A stretch of DNA of 43,470 nucleotides from Desulfobulbaceae bacterium UBA5173. Lineage in GTDB: Bacteria; Desulfobacterota; Desulfobulbia; Desulfobulbales; Desulfobulbaceae. Below are positions 24,612 to 35,424 of this stretch, piece after piece (the first letter of the stretch is position 1; every line of letters starts with the position of its first letter). The notes beneath the pieces are model-generated. The model searched no databases, was not told the DNA's origin, and was given only the letters and a program-made list of their open reading frames with translations. The position numbers were made by a program, and so were the translations under genes. The stretch lies in contig DHWV01000076.1 of the NCBI GenBank assembly GCA_002413355.1, forward strand, positions 1 through 43,470. Direction: 5' to 3'.

Positions 24612-27600
24612 ATGCCCGTCTGCTCAAACCGCCTTGCTTTCGTTCGGCCCTGTTTTGCCGTGTTCTATCTTTTTTTCTTCTGCCTTTCCGGTTCCAGCCA
24701 CGCGGAAGAGGAAACTCGTCTGCTACGCAATCCAGCGGTCAGCAAGAACCAAATTGCCTTTGTGTATGCCAATGATATCTGGACAGTTGGCCTCAGCGGC
24801 GGCCCTGCCCGTCGGCTTACCACGTTTCAGGGGGCTGAGACGCAGCCGCATTTTTCCCCGGACGGCAGCCAGCTCGCTTTCTCCGGCGAATATGACGGCA
24901 ATGTGGATGTGTATGTGGTTGCCACTCAAGGCGGCGAGCCGAAACGGCTGACGTGGCATCCGATGGCGGACATTGTGCGCGGCTGGAGCAATGACGGCAA
25001 ATATATCCTGTTCACCTCAGGCAGAGACAGCGTACCCCGTGATTTCCCAAAATTTTTGCGGGTGAGCGTGGAGGGTGGTCTACCGGAGCCGTTGCCCATT
25101 CCCAGAGCGGTGAAAGGCATGTATGCCCCTGATGGCAACCATTTTGTTTATCAGGAAATTTCCCCATGGGAAGCAGAATGGCGTAATTACCGGGGCGGGC
25201 AGAACAATCCGCTCCGTATCATTGATTTGACAAGTCTGGCGACGGAGAAGCTCCCGTGGGATGGCGCGAACGACAACACACCGGTTTGGCTGGATAACAG
25301 CATTTATTTTCTCTCCGACCGGGATGGCACCATGAACATCTGGTCGTACAGCGTGGATGAAAAAAAGCTCCGGCAGCGCACCTCGTTCAAAGAATTTGAC
25401 TGCAAGCAGTTGGAAGCGGGCGGCGGCAAGCTGATTTTTGAAAATGGCGGCTGGTTGCATTTGTTTGATCCGGCGACGGACAAACCGGAAAAGCTGGCCA
25501 TCAGCGTGCAGGGGGATTTTCCCTTAGCCCGTCCGCATTGGAAATATTTTATAGGCCAGATTAATAATTGGGGCATTTCGCCAACTGGTCAGCGGGCAGT
25601 CTTTGAAGCACGGGGCGATATTTTTACTGTTCCGGCCAAAAAAGGCGATGTCCGCAATTTGACCGCCAGTTCGGGCGTTGCCGACCGCAGCCCAGCTTGG
25701 TCGCCGGACGGCAAGCAGATTAGCTGGTTTTCGGATGAGAGCGGCGAGTATCAACTTGTTATCGCGGATCAATACGGCAAAAACAAAAAGACGATCAAGC
25801 TGGACAAGCCAACCTTTTTTTACACTCCCGCTTGGTCGCCGGATTCCCAGCAGATCAGCTTTAGCGACGCAGCCCGCAACCTTTGGCTCCTTGATTGTAA
25901 AACTGAAAAAGTTCGCCTGATTGATAACGAGGGGTTCACCCATCCCGAACGGGTTATTGCCCCGGTTTGGTCGCCAGACTCCAAGTGGATTGCCTATGTC
26001 AAACGGCTGAAAAATCAGTATAAGGCGATCTTTCTCTATTCGCTGGAGCAGAACAAGTCCTTTCAGTTCACTGACGGTCTTTCAGACTGCGTGTCTCCGG
26101 CTTGGAACGCTGACGGCAAATATCTTTATTTTCTCGCCAGCACGAATTTTGGCCTGAATGTCGGCTGGTCGGATATGAGTTCACGAGATCGGTCAGTGAG
26201 CCGGGTAATTTATTTGGTAGTGCTGGCCAAAAGTGAGCCGTCGCCGCTGCGACCAGAAAGCGACGAAGAGGGAAAACCGGATAAGCCGGATGACAGCAGT
26301 GACAAAAAGAGTACGGAGAAAAAGTCGGGCAAAGATGCTCAGGTGAAGAATCCGGCGGCAAAAAAAACGCAAAGAAGTGACAACGAAAAAAAAGGGGCGG
26401 GGGAAACAAGGAAGAAAAAAAAGGCCCCTGTCAAAATTACGATTGATTTTGACGGAATCAGCCAGCGAATTATTGCCCTTGATCTGCCTGAGGGAGAGTA
26501 CAGCCAGCTTGCCGCAGGAAATGAAGGCAATATCTTTTATCTGGAACAGACCCAGGGAGAAAAAAAATGGTTTGAGCAGCAGCTTCACCGTTTTTCCCTG
26601 AAAGAGCGGAAAGATGAGGTGCTGCTGAAAGATATTTCTGGCTATGTTCTCTCCGCAGACAGAGAAAAACTCCTTTTTGCGAAAGGGTTCGGCAGTGATT
26701 GGACAATAGCGGATGCAAGCGGCCCGCCAGAATTGAGCGGAGAGGTGCTCAAAGTCGCTGAGATGAAGGCGCATGTTGATCCCAAGCAGGAATGGCGGCA
26801 GATTTTTCGGGAAGCATGGCGGTTCGAGCGAGACTTCTTTTATGTGCGCAATATTCATGGCCTTGACTTGGATTGGGCATGGAAAACCTATTCGCCTTGG
26901 CTGGAGCATGTCCGCCACCGCGCTGATCTGACCTATATCCTCGACATGCTCGGCGGCGAAACCTCGGTCGGGCACTCCTTCACTGGCGGCGGCGATCTGC
27001 CTTGGGCAGGCTATACGCCGACAGGTTTACTCGGCGCAGACTTCAGCATCGAGCAAGGCCGCTGCCGTTTGAAAAAAATCTACACAGGCGAGAACTGGAA
27101 CCCGCATCTGCGCGCCCCTTTGAGCGAGCCGGGCATTGATGTCAAGGAGGGAGATTTTTTACTGGCCGTAAACGGCGTGGAATTAACCGGCTCAATGAAC
27201 CCGTACAGCTTGTTTGAGGAGACAGCGAACAAACAGACCGTGCTGACTGTGAACGGCAAACCGGCAATGGCGGGCAGCCGCGAAGTAACGGTCGTACCAA
27301 CTTCATTTGACTTTGCTTTGCGGATTAAAAGCTGGGTTGATGCCAACCGAAAAAAGGTGGATGAGCTGTCTGGCGGCAAACTGGCCTATGTCTGGCTGCC
27401 CAACACCGGCTTTGGTGGCTATAACTTTTTCAACCGCTATTATTTTGCCCAGCAAGACAAAAAAGGCGCGGTGATTGACGAGCGATTCAACAGTGGCGGT
27501 ATGGCACCAGATTACATCATTGACCTGCTGGGCCGCGAGCTGCTGGGCTTTTTCAACAACGCTGTCGGCGAGCACCAGCCCTTCACGTTGCCGAACGCGG

Positions 27601-28010
27601 GCATCTGGGGGCCAAAGGTGATGATCATCAACGATGCCGCCGGATCCGGTGGAGACCTGCTGCCCTACATGTTCCGTCAGAAAAAAATCGGGCCGCTGAT
27701 CGGCACCCGCACATGGGGCGGCTTAGTCGGCATCTGGGATGTGCCGTCCCTGATAGATGGCGGCTATCTCACTGTGCCGCGCGGCGGTTTTTACAACCTG
27801 CACGGCGAATGGGATGTGGAGAACAAGGGCATTGAGCCGGATATTATAGTAGAACAGGAACCTGCGGCGGTCAGCAAGGGGCATGATCCACAGCTCGAAA
27901 AGGCGGTGGAGGTCGCACTTGACCTGCTCAAAACACAGGAAGTGAAAATTCTGCCGCAGCCGCCTGATCCGGTGCGGGTGAGAAGGGCTGCCGTGCCTGC
28001 TGGCCAGTGA
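24612..28010 (+). CDS. tricorn-like S41-family protease with TolB-like propeller, periplasmic
   Basis: The start is placed at the ATG at 24612, behind GGAG, because it begins a normal signal peptide (about 1-31, cleavage after SSHA); the frame is open to 24522. The mature protein of about 1100 residues has an N-terminal WD40-like/TolB propeller with many SPDG or SPDS repeats, a second propeller-like region, a Lys/Asp-rich insert (about 550-605), a C1 domain, a PDZ domain (GIDVKEGDFLLAVNG) and an S41-like catalytic domain with VIDERFNSGG and the nucleophile Ser in NDAAGSGGD. Tricorn proteases degrade peptides; bacterial secreted forms are assumed to act in the periplasm. Monocistronic as far as visible. 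Confidence 0.87.
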   Translation: MPVCSNRLAFVRPCFAVFYLFFFCLSGSSHAEEETRLLRNPAVSKNQIAFVYANDIWTVGLSGGPARRLTTFQGAETQPHFSPDGSQLAFSGEYDGNVDVYVVATQGGEPKRLTWHPMADIVRGWSNDGKYILFTSGRDSVPRDFPKFLRVSVEGGLPEPLPIPRAVKGMYAPDGNHFVYQEISPWEAEWRNYRGGQNNPLRIIDLTSLATEKLPWDGANDNTPVWLDNSIYFLSDRDGTMNIWSYSVDEKKLRQRTSFKEFDCKQLEAGGGKLIFENGGWLHLFDPATDKPEKLAISVQGDFPLARPHWKYFIGQINNWGISPTGQRAVFEARGDIFTVPAKKGDVRNLTASSGVADRSPAWSPDGKQISWFSDESGEYQLVIADQYGKNKKTIKLDKPTFFYTPAWSPDSQQISFSDAARNLWLLDCKTEKVRLIDNEGFTHPERVIAPVWSPDSKWIAYVKRLKNQYKAIFLYSLEQNKSFQFTDGLSDCVSPAWNADGKYLYFLASTNFGLNVGWSDMSSRDRSVSRVIYLVVLAKSEPSPLRPESDEEGKPDKPDDSSDKKSTEKKSGKDAQVKNPAAKKTQRSDNEKKGAGETRKKKKAPVKITIDFDGISQRIIALDLPEGEYSQLAAGNEGNIFYLEQTQGEKKWFEQQLHRFSLKERKDEVLLKDISGYVLSADREKLLFAKGFGSDWTIADASGPPELSGEVLKVAEMKAHVDPKQEWRQIFREAWRFERDFFYVRNIHGLDLDWAWKTYSPWLEHVRHRADLTYILDMLGGETSVGHSFTGGGDLPWAGYTPTGLLGADFSIEQGRCRLKKIYTGENWNPHLRAPLSEPGIDVKEGDFLLAVNGVELTGSMNPYSLFEETANKQTVLTVNGKPAMAGSREVTVVPTSFDFALRIKSWVDANRKKVDELSGGKLAYVWLPNTGFGGYNFFNRYYFAQQDKKGAVIDERFNSGGMAPDYIIDLLGRELLGFFNNAVGEHQPFTLPNAGIWGPKVMIINDAAGSGGDLLPYMFRQKKIGPLIGTRTWGGLVGIWDVPSLIDGGYLTVPRGGFYNLHGEWDVENKGIEPDIIVEQEPAAVSKGHDPQLEKAVEVALDLLKTQEVKILPQPPDPVRVRRAAVPAGQ

Positions 28011-28121
28011 ATTTGGCGGCATGGGCATGAGCTTTGCTTGCCGAAACAGCGCGGGCCTGCTACATTCAGGGCAGGAAGCAGGGACATGCGGAGCCTGCGC
28101 GAATGAATCGAGACCAGCCCG

Positions 28122-29642
28122 ATGCGGCGACTTGTAATGACTGAACGCTCCTCCCGCCGCCTGACTTGGCTGATCCTTGGCTTGGTCTTGGCGGCGCGGC
28201 TGCTGATCAGCGGCTATTTTCTCCTCAGCCCGGACGAGACAAACTACTGGCAGTGGAGCCGTTATCTGGATCTCGGCTATCATGACCACCCGCCGATGAT
28301 CGCGTGGATGATCTGGCTGTCCGCCTCCTGCTTCGGTCAGACCGAGTTTGCCGTCCGCCTGCCGACTGTCCTTGGCATCACGCTCGCCTCAATCTATCTC
28401 TGTCTGCTCGCCGCCCGCTGGTTCTCGTGGCGTACTGCCCTGCACACCGCCGCAGTCAGCCAGTCGCTCCTCCTTCTCAATGGCGCAGCCCTGATCGCCA
28501 CGCCGGACGGACTTCTTCTGCCCTGCTGGGCTGGGGCCTGCTTTCATGCCGCCTTGGCCGCAGAGGAGGACAGGACACGGCACTGGCTGCTGACCGGGCT
28601 GTGGTTCGGCCTTGGACTGCTGTCGAAATACACCATGCTGCTTTTTCTGCCCTCGCTTTTCTGCGCTCTGATGGGCAGCGGCGCATGGCGCAGGCGGCTG
28701 CTGACATGGAAGCCGTGGCTGGGCCTGCTGCTTGGCCTGTCCCTCTTCACTCCGGTGATCCTCTGGAATGCCCGCCATAGCTGGACGACCTTCCGGCATG
28801 TCCTTTATCAAGGCGGGGCCAATGCCGCCGCCCTCCTCACCTTCGAGCATCTGCCGGAGTTCTTCGGTAGCCAGCTTGGGCTGCTCTCGCCAGTGCTCTT
28901 CCTGTTCATAATTGCCGCGTGGCTGTCCGGCTGGCGCAGCGGCGAGCGAGGCCGTTTCCTGCTCTGGTTGTCTCTGCCCGGCTTCGCCCTTTTCGCCCTG
29001 CTCTCGCTGCATGTGCGCATCTACGGCAACTGGCCTGCCCCGGCCTATCTCGCCGCCTTGCCGCTGGCCGCCGCCCTGTATGCAGACCGCCGCTGGTGGA
29101 GTATCGGCCTTACGCTGTCTGCCCTGACCTCAGCCGCTTTGCTGGCCCACCTGCTGCATCCCGTGCTGCCGGTGCCAGCTCAGTGGGACAGAATTGCGCA
29201 TGAGACCGTCGGCTGGGACGAGCTGGGACGGACTGTCGAGCAGGCCCGTCGGGCGATGGAGCGTCCAGAGCAGACCTTTGTCTTCGGCCTGCGCTACCAG
29301 TCCGCCAGCGAGCTGGCCTTTTATATGCCGGGACAGCCACGCACAGTGTCCATCAACCGCTGGTCGCGGCCTAATGTTTATGATTTTTGGTTTGAGGAGC
29401 GGACGCTGCGCGGCATGGACGCAGTCGGCGTGCATGAATACAAAGGCATGGACGCAGTGCTGCAAGAAGCCTTTGAACGGGTGGAACCGGAGCAGGAAAT
29501 AGTCATCCACCGCACTTCGCCGTGGTTCGGCAGCGAGGTAGTGCAGACGCTGTACGTGGTTAGGTGCTACGGGTTTAAAGGCGGCCTGCGCTGGCAGCCC
29601 GCAGAGGCAGGAGACATCAGGGCGGTTGGCGGTGACAGCTAA
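28122..29642 (+). CDS. ArnT/PMT-type glycosyltransferase (GT39/GT83-like) membrane protein
   Basis: The 506-aa protein has about ten membrane helices in the first two thirds and a soluble C-terminal part. The first loop has the family motif SPDETNYWQW followed by YHDHPPMIAWMI, which holds the acidic catalytic residue and is typical of polyprenyl-phosphate-sugar-dependent transferases of the ArnT and dolichyl-mannosyltransferase type. It probably moves a sugar from an undecaprenyl carrier to a lipid or protein on the periplasmic side. The acceptor is unknown and no sugar-nucleotide genes are adjacent. Neither ATG (28122 or 28137) has a good ribosome site, so the start is approximate. Confidence 0.83.
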   Translation: MRRLVMTERSSRRLTWLILGLVLAARLLISGYFLLSPDETNYWQWSRYLDLGYHDHPPMIAWMIWLSASCFGQTEFAVRLPTVLGITLASIYLCLLAARWFSWRTALHTAAVSQSLLLLNGAALIATPDGLLLPCWAGACFHAALAAEEDRTRHWLLTGLWFGLGLLSKYTMLLFLPSLFCALMGSGAWRRRLLTWKPWLGLLLGLSLFTPVILWNARHSWTTFRHVLYQGGANAAALLTFEHLPEFFGSQLGLLSPVLFLFIIAAWLSGWRSGERGRFLLWLSLPGFALFALLSLHVRIYGNWPAPAYLAALPLAAALYADRRWWSIGLTLSALTSAALLAHLLHPVLPVPAQWDRIAHETVGWDELGRTVEQARRAMERPEQTFVFGLRYQSASELAFYMPGQPRTVSINRWSRPNVYDFWFEERTLRGMDAVGVHEYKGMDAVLQEAFERVEPEQEIVIHRTSPWFGSEVVQTLYVVRCYGFKGGLRWQPAEAGDIRAVGGDS

Positions 29643-29684
29643 CAATCAGCGGTCACTCTTTTTTCACTGAAGCGACACAGGGCG

Positions 29685-31022
29685 ATGCGCACATCCTTTT
29701 ACATCAAGACCTTCGGCTGCCAGATGAACGAGCGCGACTCGGAAATCATGGCCCAGCTTCTTATTCAGCACGGCTATGCCGCTATGGCGGCGGAAGAGGC
29801 TGATCTCATCATCCTCAACACTTGCTCGATTCGGGCCAAGGCGGAGCAGAAATTCTTCAGCCTGCTCGGCTCATTGCGACAGGAGAAGCGGCGGCGGCCT
29901 GGTCTGCGCATCGTGGCCGCAGGCTGCGTGGCTCAACAGGAAGGCGAACATATCTTTGAGCGGATGCCGCACGTGGATGTCGTCATCGGCACGCAGCAAT
30001 TCTGGCGGCTGCCGGAATTGCTCCAGCGTCTGGAGCGGGGAGAGAGCAAACGCGAGATCGCCTGTGGCTTGGACAAGGCGTTCGTTATCCCGCCCTTCCA
30101 AAAACTGCTGCATGACGCGCCACCTCAGCCGTCTGAGTTCCGCAAATTCGTCACCATCATGCAGGGCTGCGACAACTATTGCGCCTACTGTGTGGTGCCT
30201 TCCACACGTGGCCGGGAGATCAGCCGCCCGGTGGCGGATATTCTCGAAGAAGTGCAATTGCTCGTCAGCCGTGGGGTGAAGGAAATCACCCTGCTTGGCC
30301 AGAACGTCAATTCCTACGGCACCACCAACCCAGTCGCCGAGCGGCCCGTCAGCTTCGCCGAACTGCTGCAAAGGACAGCGGCGATTCCGGGCCTGCGGCG
30401 ACTGCGCTTCACCACCTCCAATCCGCAGGATTTGTCAACCGAACTGATGCGCTGCTTCCGTGATTTGCCCAATCTCTGCCCGCATTTTCATCTGCCGGTT
30501 CAGGCTGGCTCCAATGCGGTGCTGAAGCGGATGAACCGCAAATACAGCCGCGAACTGTATTTAGATAAAGTCGCTGAGCTGCGCTCATTTCGCCCGGACA
30601 TTACTCTCAGCACCGACGTGATTGTCGGTTTCCCCGGTGAGACCGAAGACGATTTCGAGCAAACCATGAGCCTGCTGGAGACGGTGCGCTTTCACGGCTC
30701 ATTCTCCTTCAAATATTCTGATCGGCCTGGCACCCGCTCGCTCCATTTCCCTGACAAGGTGGACGAGCAAACCAAGGGAGCACGACTGGAACGGTTCCAA
30801 GCGAGGCAGGATGAGATCAGCTTGGAGCGGAACCGGGAATTCCTCGGCAGAAGCGTCGAGGTGATGGTGGAAGGCCGCAGCGAGTCTGGCTTGCAGGGCC
30901 GTACGGGCAGCAACCACATTGTCCATTTCGCCGGGCCGGACAGCCTTCAGCCCGGCGATCTGCTCATGGTCACGATCAACCATGCGGGGCAGCATTCATT
31001 GCAGGGCAGCATGGCTGACTGA
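29685..31022 (+). CDS. miaB: tRNA-2-methylthio-N6-dimethylallyladenosine synthase
   Basis: The 445-aa radical-SAM methylthiotransferase has an N-terminal UPF0004 domain with three cluster-binding cysteines (C12 in FGCQMN, C47 in NTCSIR, C81 in AAGCVAQ), the radical-SAM motif C162-x3-C166-x2-C169 in QGCDNYCAYCVVPSTRGRE, and a C-terminal TRAM domain (about 375-440). The motif STRGREISRP and the overall length fit MiaB rather than RimO or MtaB. It adds methylthio to i6A37 of tRNAs reading UNN codons. The gene ends six bases before the convergent ntrX-like gene. Confidence 0.95.
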   Translation: MRTSFYIKTFGCQMNERDSEIMAQLLIQHGYAAMAAEEADLIILNTCSIRAKAEQKFFSLLGSLRQEKRRRPGLRIVAAGCVAQQEGEHIFERMPHVDVVIGTQQFWRLPELLQRLERGESKREIACGLDKAFVIPPFQKLLHDAPPQPSEFRKFVTIMQGCDNYCAYCVVPSTRGREISRPVADILEEVQLLVSRGVKEITLLGQNVNSYGTTNPVAERPVSFAELLQRTAAIPGLRRLRFTTSNPQDLSTELMRCFRDLPNLCPHFHLPVQAGSNAVLKRMNRKYSRELYLDKVAELRSFRPDITLSTDVIVGFPGETEDDFEQTMSLLETVRFHGSFSFKYSDRPGTRSLHFPDKVDEQTKGARLERFQARQDEISLERNREFLGRSVEVMVEGRSESGLQGRTGSNHIVHFAGPDSLQPGDLLMVTINHAGQHSLQGSMAD

Positions 31023-31028
31023 AAACTC

Positions 31029-32396
<1,368 letters not shown>

Positions 32397-32405
32397 GGCG
32401 TATTC

Positions 32406-34616
32406 TCACGTAAAAGGCAGCTCCACAGTAACCGTTGTGCCGGTCGGGGTGTTGTCCTGCACCCGGATGGTGCCGTTATGTTCGGAAACAATGGTGTTGG
32501 CAATGGCAAGCCCTAGGCCGGTGCCAGATTTGCGGGTGGAAAAATAGGGTTCAAAGAGCCGCCGCTTGACCTCCTCAGGAATGCCGGGGCCGTTGTCGCT
32601 GACTGTGATGCTGACCGTTTGCGGGCTTGCGTCATGGCGGACTGTGATGGTCACTGTGCCTCCTGCACCCAGCACGCTGACGGCGTTGTCCAAAAGGTTG
32701 ATCAGCACCCGCCGGATTTGCACCGAATCAAAAGCGAAAGGTGGAATTGTTTCCTGTTCCAGCGAGAATGACACATGCTTGTGCGCCTCGCGGTATAAAA
32801 TCAGGGTGTCAGCTACCAAGGCGGCTATGTCAGCTTTTTCCTTCTTGATGCGCGGCATCCGGGCAAAGTCGGAAAATTCGGTCACCAAGCGTTTGATCTC
32901 ATCCACCTGATTGATGATCGTGGCTGTGCATTGGTCGAAAATTTCCCGATCTTTGCTGATGCTTTCCAGATAGCGTTTGCGCAGCCGCTGGGCGGAAAGC
33001 TGAATCGGCGTAAGTGGATTCTTGATCTCATGGGCGATGCGGCGGGCCACTTCCTGCCAGGCAGCCAGTCGCTGGGCCTTCTCCAGCTTGGTCAGGTTGT
33101 CGAAGACAATGACGTAGCCGATAGGCCGCTCGCGGTCATCGAGCAGCCGGGTGATATTGACCAGCAAGGAATACGTCTCGCCCTTGCGCACGGTCAGGCT
33201 GAGATGCCGCTCGATGCTCTGCTGCCCCGATTCGCGCAAGTCGCTGAAAAATTGTTCAATCACCGCCGCGTGAGCAAGAGGCAGCACGTCGTGAAAGTCT
33301 TGGTTAAGAAACAGCGAAGTGTCCACGCGGAGCAGTTTTTCAGCAAAGGAATTGATGATCGTGACCTGCTGCTGCTCGTTAATGGCGATGACTCCGGCGG
33401 CCACATTGCGCAGGATGGCCTCCAGATAGCCACGCCGCTGCTCGGAGATTTGATTGGACTGCTGCAAGGCCTGATGCGCTTCGGCAAGCTGGCTGTTGCT
33501 GGCTAACAGGTCGGCGGTCATCGAGTTAAAGGAGTCAACCAGCAGCCCCAGCTCGTCGTCTGAATCTTTCTCGATGGCGAAGTTCAGATCGCCGCCAGCG
33601 ACCCGCTGAGTGGCCTCGGCCAGCTTGTTGATTGAGGCAGTCATCGAACGGGCGATATAAAAGCCGAACCAGATCGCCCCAAAAAGAATCAGCAGGGTGA
33701 TGATCAGGAGCATGATGATCAAACTGAGCTTGATCGGGGCTTTGAGCAGAATGAGCTGCTTGTAGCCAGTCACGCCTTGCGAAACCGACTGCATCAGAGC
33801 CAGTTTTTCTGCTGGAATAAGCAGACTGGTGACTAAAAAGGCCGGATGTTGATCCTTGAGCCGCACCGGCACGATGGCCTGCACCAGCTCGCCGCTGCCG
33901 GTTTGGCGGGTGACAATTTCCGGGCTGCCGCTGCGCTCGGCTTGGCGCAGAGCCTCGCTGGGAATGTCGGGCAGCGAGGTTGTCGTCAGCCGTTCGCCTT
34001 TTGCTGCTGCCCGAACCTTCAGGTTGGTGTCAATCAGCACCAATGCGTCGGGTGAACCGGTGGGCGCAAGTGCCAAAGCACTGCTGAAGAGCTGCTGCAA
34101 CCCGCTGCTGTCCTCCACGCTAATATTGATATTTTCCACAAGCAGACCGAACTGCCTGCCCATGTTGGTGGCTCGGTTCTCTGTCTCTTGAAATAGGTCT
34201 TGGGCCAGTTTGAGCGAGGATTCCAGCGAATCCTCGACATTGGTGTTGAACCAGTAATCCATTGACGTGGAAACTGAGCCAAGGGCAAAGAAAAACAGGG
34301 CCGCTGTGGGGATGATCGACAGGGAAACAAACGCGGCAACCAGCTTGGTGCGCAGCCTTGCCCCGATGATCCGGTTCCGGCGCTCAAATAGCAGCTCGAC
34401 CAGATTGCGCAAAATCAGGTAGAGCATGAGTAGCAGCAGCAGGCCGTTGATGTTGATCAGGGCGAAGATCAGCACCGTGCTGGAAACCGGTAGACTCAGC
34501 CCTCCCAACAGGAGCCGCCGCTGGATCCAGATCAGCAAGGGAATGAGGAGCAGGCAGCAGGCGATCACCCAGCGGATCAGCCGCTGCTTGTGCTGCCGTT
34601 GCTCAGGAGTCAGCAT
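32406..34616 (-). CDS. ntrY: sensor histidine kinase, NtrY-like
   Basis: The 736-aa membrane kinase has two N-terminal helices in a hairpin (about 14-70), a third helix followed by a large periplasmic sensor, a further helix near 310, a HAMP domain (about 325-380, ARSMTASINKLAEATQRVAGGDL), a PAS domain, HisKA with the phospho-accepting His in ARRIAHEIKNPLTPIQLSAQ and a HATPase domain (DNGPGI, GTGLGLAI). The HEIKNPLTPIQLSAQR box is characteristic of NtrY. It would phosphorylate the adjacent NtrX. The signal sensed in the periplasm is unknown. Twelve bases separate it from the upstream DUF4390 gene. Confidence 0.9.
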   Translation of the reverse strand: MLTPEQRQHKQRLIRWVIACCLLLIPLLIWIQRRLLLGGLSLPVSSTVLIFALININGLLLLLMLYLILRNLVELLFERRNRIIGARLRTKLVAAFVSLSIIPTAALFFFALGSVSTSMDYWFNTNVEDSLESSLKLAQDLFQETENRATNMGRQFGLLVENINISVEDSSGLQQLFSSALALAPTGSPDALVLIDTNLKVRAAAKGERLTTTSLPDIPSEALRQAERSGSPEIVTRQTGSGELVQAIVPVRLKDQHPAFLVTSLLIPAEKLALMQSVSQGVTGYKQLILLKAPIKLSLIIMLLIITLLILFGAIWFGFYIARSMTASINKLAEATQRVAGGDLNFAIEKDSDDELGLLVDSFNSMTADLLASNSQLAEAHQALQQSNQISEQRRGYLEAILRNVAAGVIAINEQQQVTIINSFAEKLLRVDTSLFLNQDFHDVLPLAHAAVIEQFFSDLRESGQQSIERHLSLTVRKGETYSLLVNITRLLDDRERPIGYVIVFDNLTKLEKAQRLAAWQEVARRIAHEIKNPLTPIQLSAQRLRKRYLESISKDREIFDQCTATIINQVDEIKRLVTEFSDFARMPRIKKEKADIAALVADTLILYREAHKHVSFSLEQETIPPFAFDSVQIRRVLINLLDNAVSVLGAGGTVTITVRHDASPQTVSITVSDNGPGIPEEVKRRLFEPYFSTRKSGTGLGLAIANTIVSEHNGTIRVQDNTPTGTTVTVELPFT

Positions 34617-34628
34617 GATACCTGAGCC

Positions 34629-35210
34629 TCAGTATCGGAATTCGGCCATCCGCCAGTCGGTTTCAAAATTCCAGAGCGAGATGAAAGGGATAAGCGAATG
34701 AATACTAAGCGGAAAGGTGGTCTCTTCCAACGTGGCTTTGATGTACAGGGCGTATTGTTCGCCCCGGATCAAATTATTTAAAGGGACAATTTCAAACCCC
34801 TTCAGTTCCGCCATCATCCGCTGCGCTTCGTTCAGCGAACGGGTGGTGCGCGGCTGCCGGTGTTCAGAAAAAGCGACCTGATATTCGCGCCGGATAGGGT
34901 CATAGCTCAACGTGTGATTGATGCCATGCTCGGCGACTTTAGGATCAAGCCAGTAATTGATGACATGTTCCAGTTTAATTTTAAAGCGGAACGTGACGGG
35001 AATGCCGTTTTGCACCCCCTCCAGCATCTCTTTGGTGAAACTATTTTTGACGGCGGCGGACAGCAGCAGTTTGCTGCTGGATGAGGTGATGTTGATGTCC
35101 GCAATGATCGGCTTTTCGCCGTCCGCACCTGCCGCAGACCAAGGCCAGACGGCGAAGAGGAGGCAGAAAAGCAATACGGCCCGCAGAGGGGAGAACAGTT
35201 GTGGGCGCAT
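34629..35210 (-). CDS. secreted DUF4390 domain protein
   Basis: The start is the ATG at 35210, which opens a good signal peptide (basic start, hydrophobic core, cleavage after AAGA near residue 29); the frame extends to 35573 but that part is shadow sequence overlapping the NifX-like gene on the other strand. The 193-aa precursor gives a beta-rich periplasmic domain of the DUF4390 type (FRFKIKLEH, NHTLSYDPIRREYQV, SLWNFETDW near the C-terminus). DUF4390 genes commonly precede ntrYX in Desulfobacterota and relatives, so a periplasmic accessory or input role for the kinase NtrY is plausible, but not shown. Confidence 0.82.
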   Translation of the reverse strand: MRPQLFSPLRAVLLFCLLFAVWPWSAAGADGEKPIIADINITSSSSKLLLSAAVKNSFTKEMLEGVQNGIPVTFRFKIKLEHVINYWLDPKVAEHGINHTLSYDPIRREYQVAFSEHRQPRTTRSLNEAQRMMAELKGFEIVPLNNLIRGEQYALYIKATLEETTFPLSIHSLIPFISLWNFETDWRMAEFRY

Positions 35211-35324
35211 GAAATAGTATGGAATTTTGCTGTGGGAAGTATGCCGCAGCTTGAAAAATTGAGAGCGTTTGCAAAGTACACTATTCCGCCCGGCTTGTCC
35301 ACCGATTGGCCGGGATTTTCCGGC

Positions 35325-35354
35325 TTGACAGGCAGCGGCTGGATGCTGTATTGT
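35325..35354 (+). promoter_or_regulatory. promoter of the NifX-like/DUF134 genes
   Basis: A consensus TTGACA (35325-35330) and TATTGT (35349-35354) with an 18-base spacer. Transcription would start near 35361, about 64 nt before the ATG at 35425. Confidence 0.6.
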
Positions 35355-35424
35355 GCATATGCTCAAAAAAATACTTGGCGCGGCGGTCTGACCTGCCGCA
35401 GAACAGCACGTTATCTGGAGAAAC

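Noticed and set aside
26193..26975. Minus-strand frame of 260 residues opposite the tricorn-like gene
   Set aside because: Shadow of the protease coding strand, rich in Phe and Leu because of the A-rich codons opposite.
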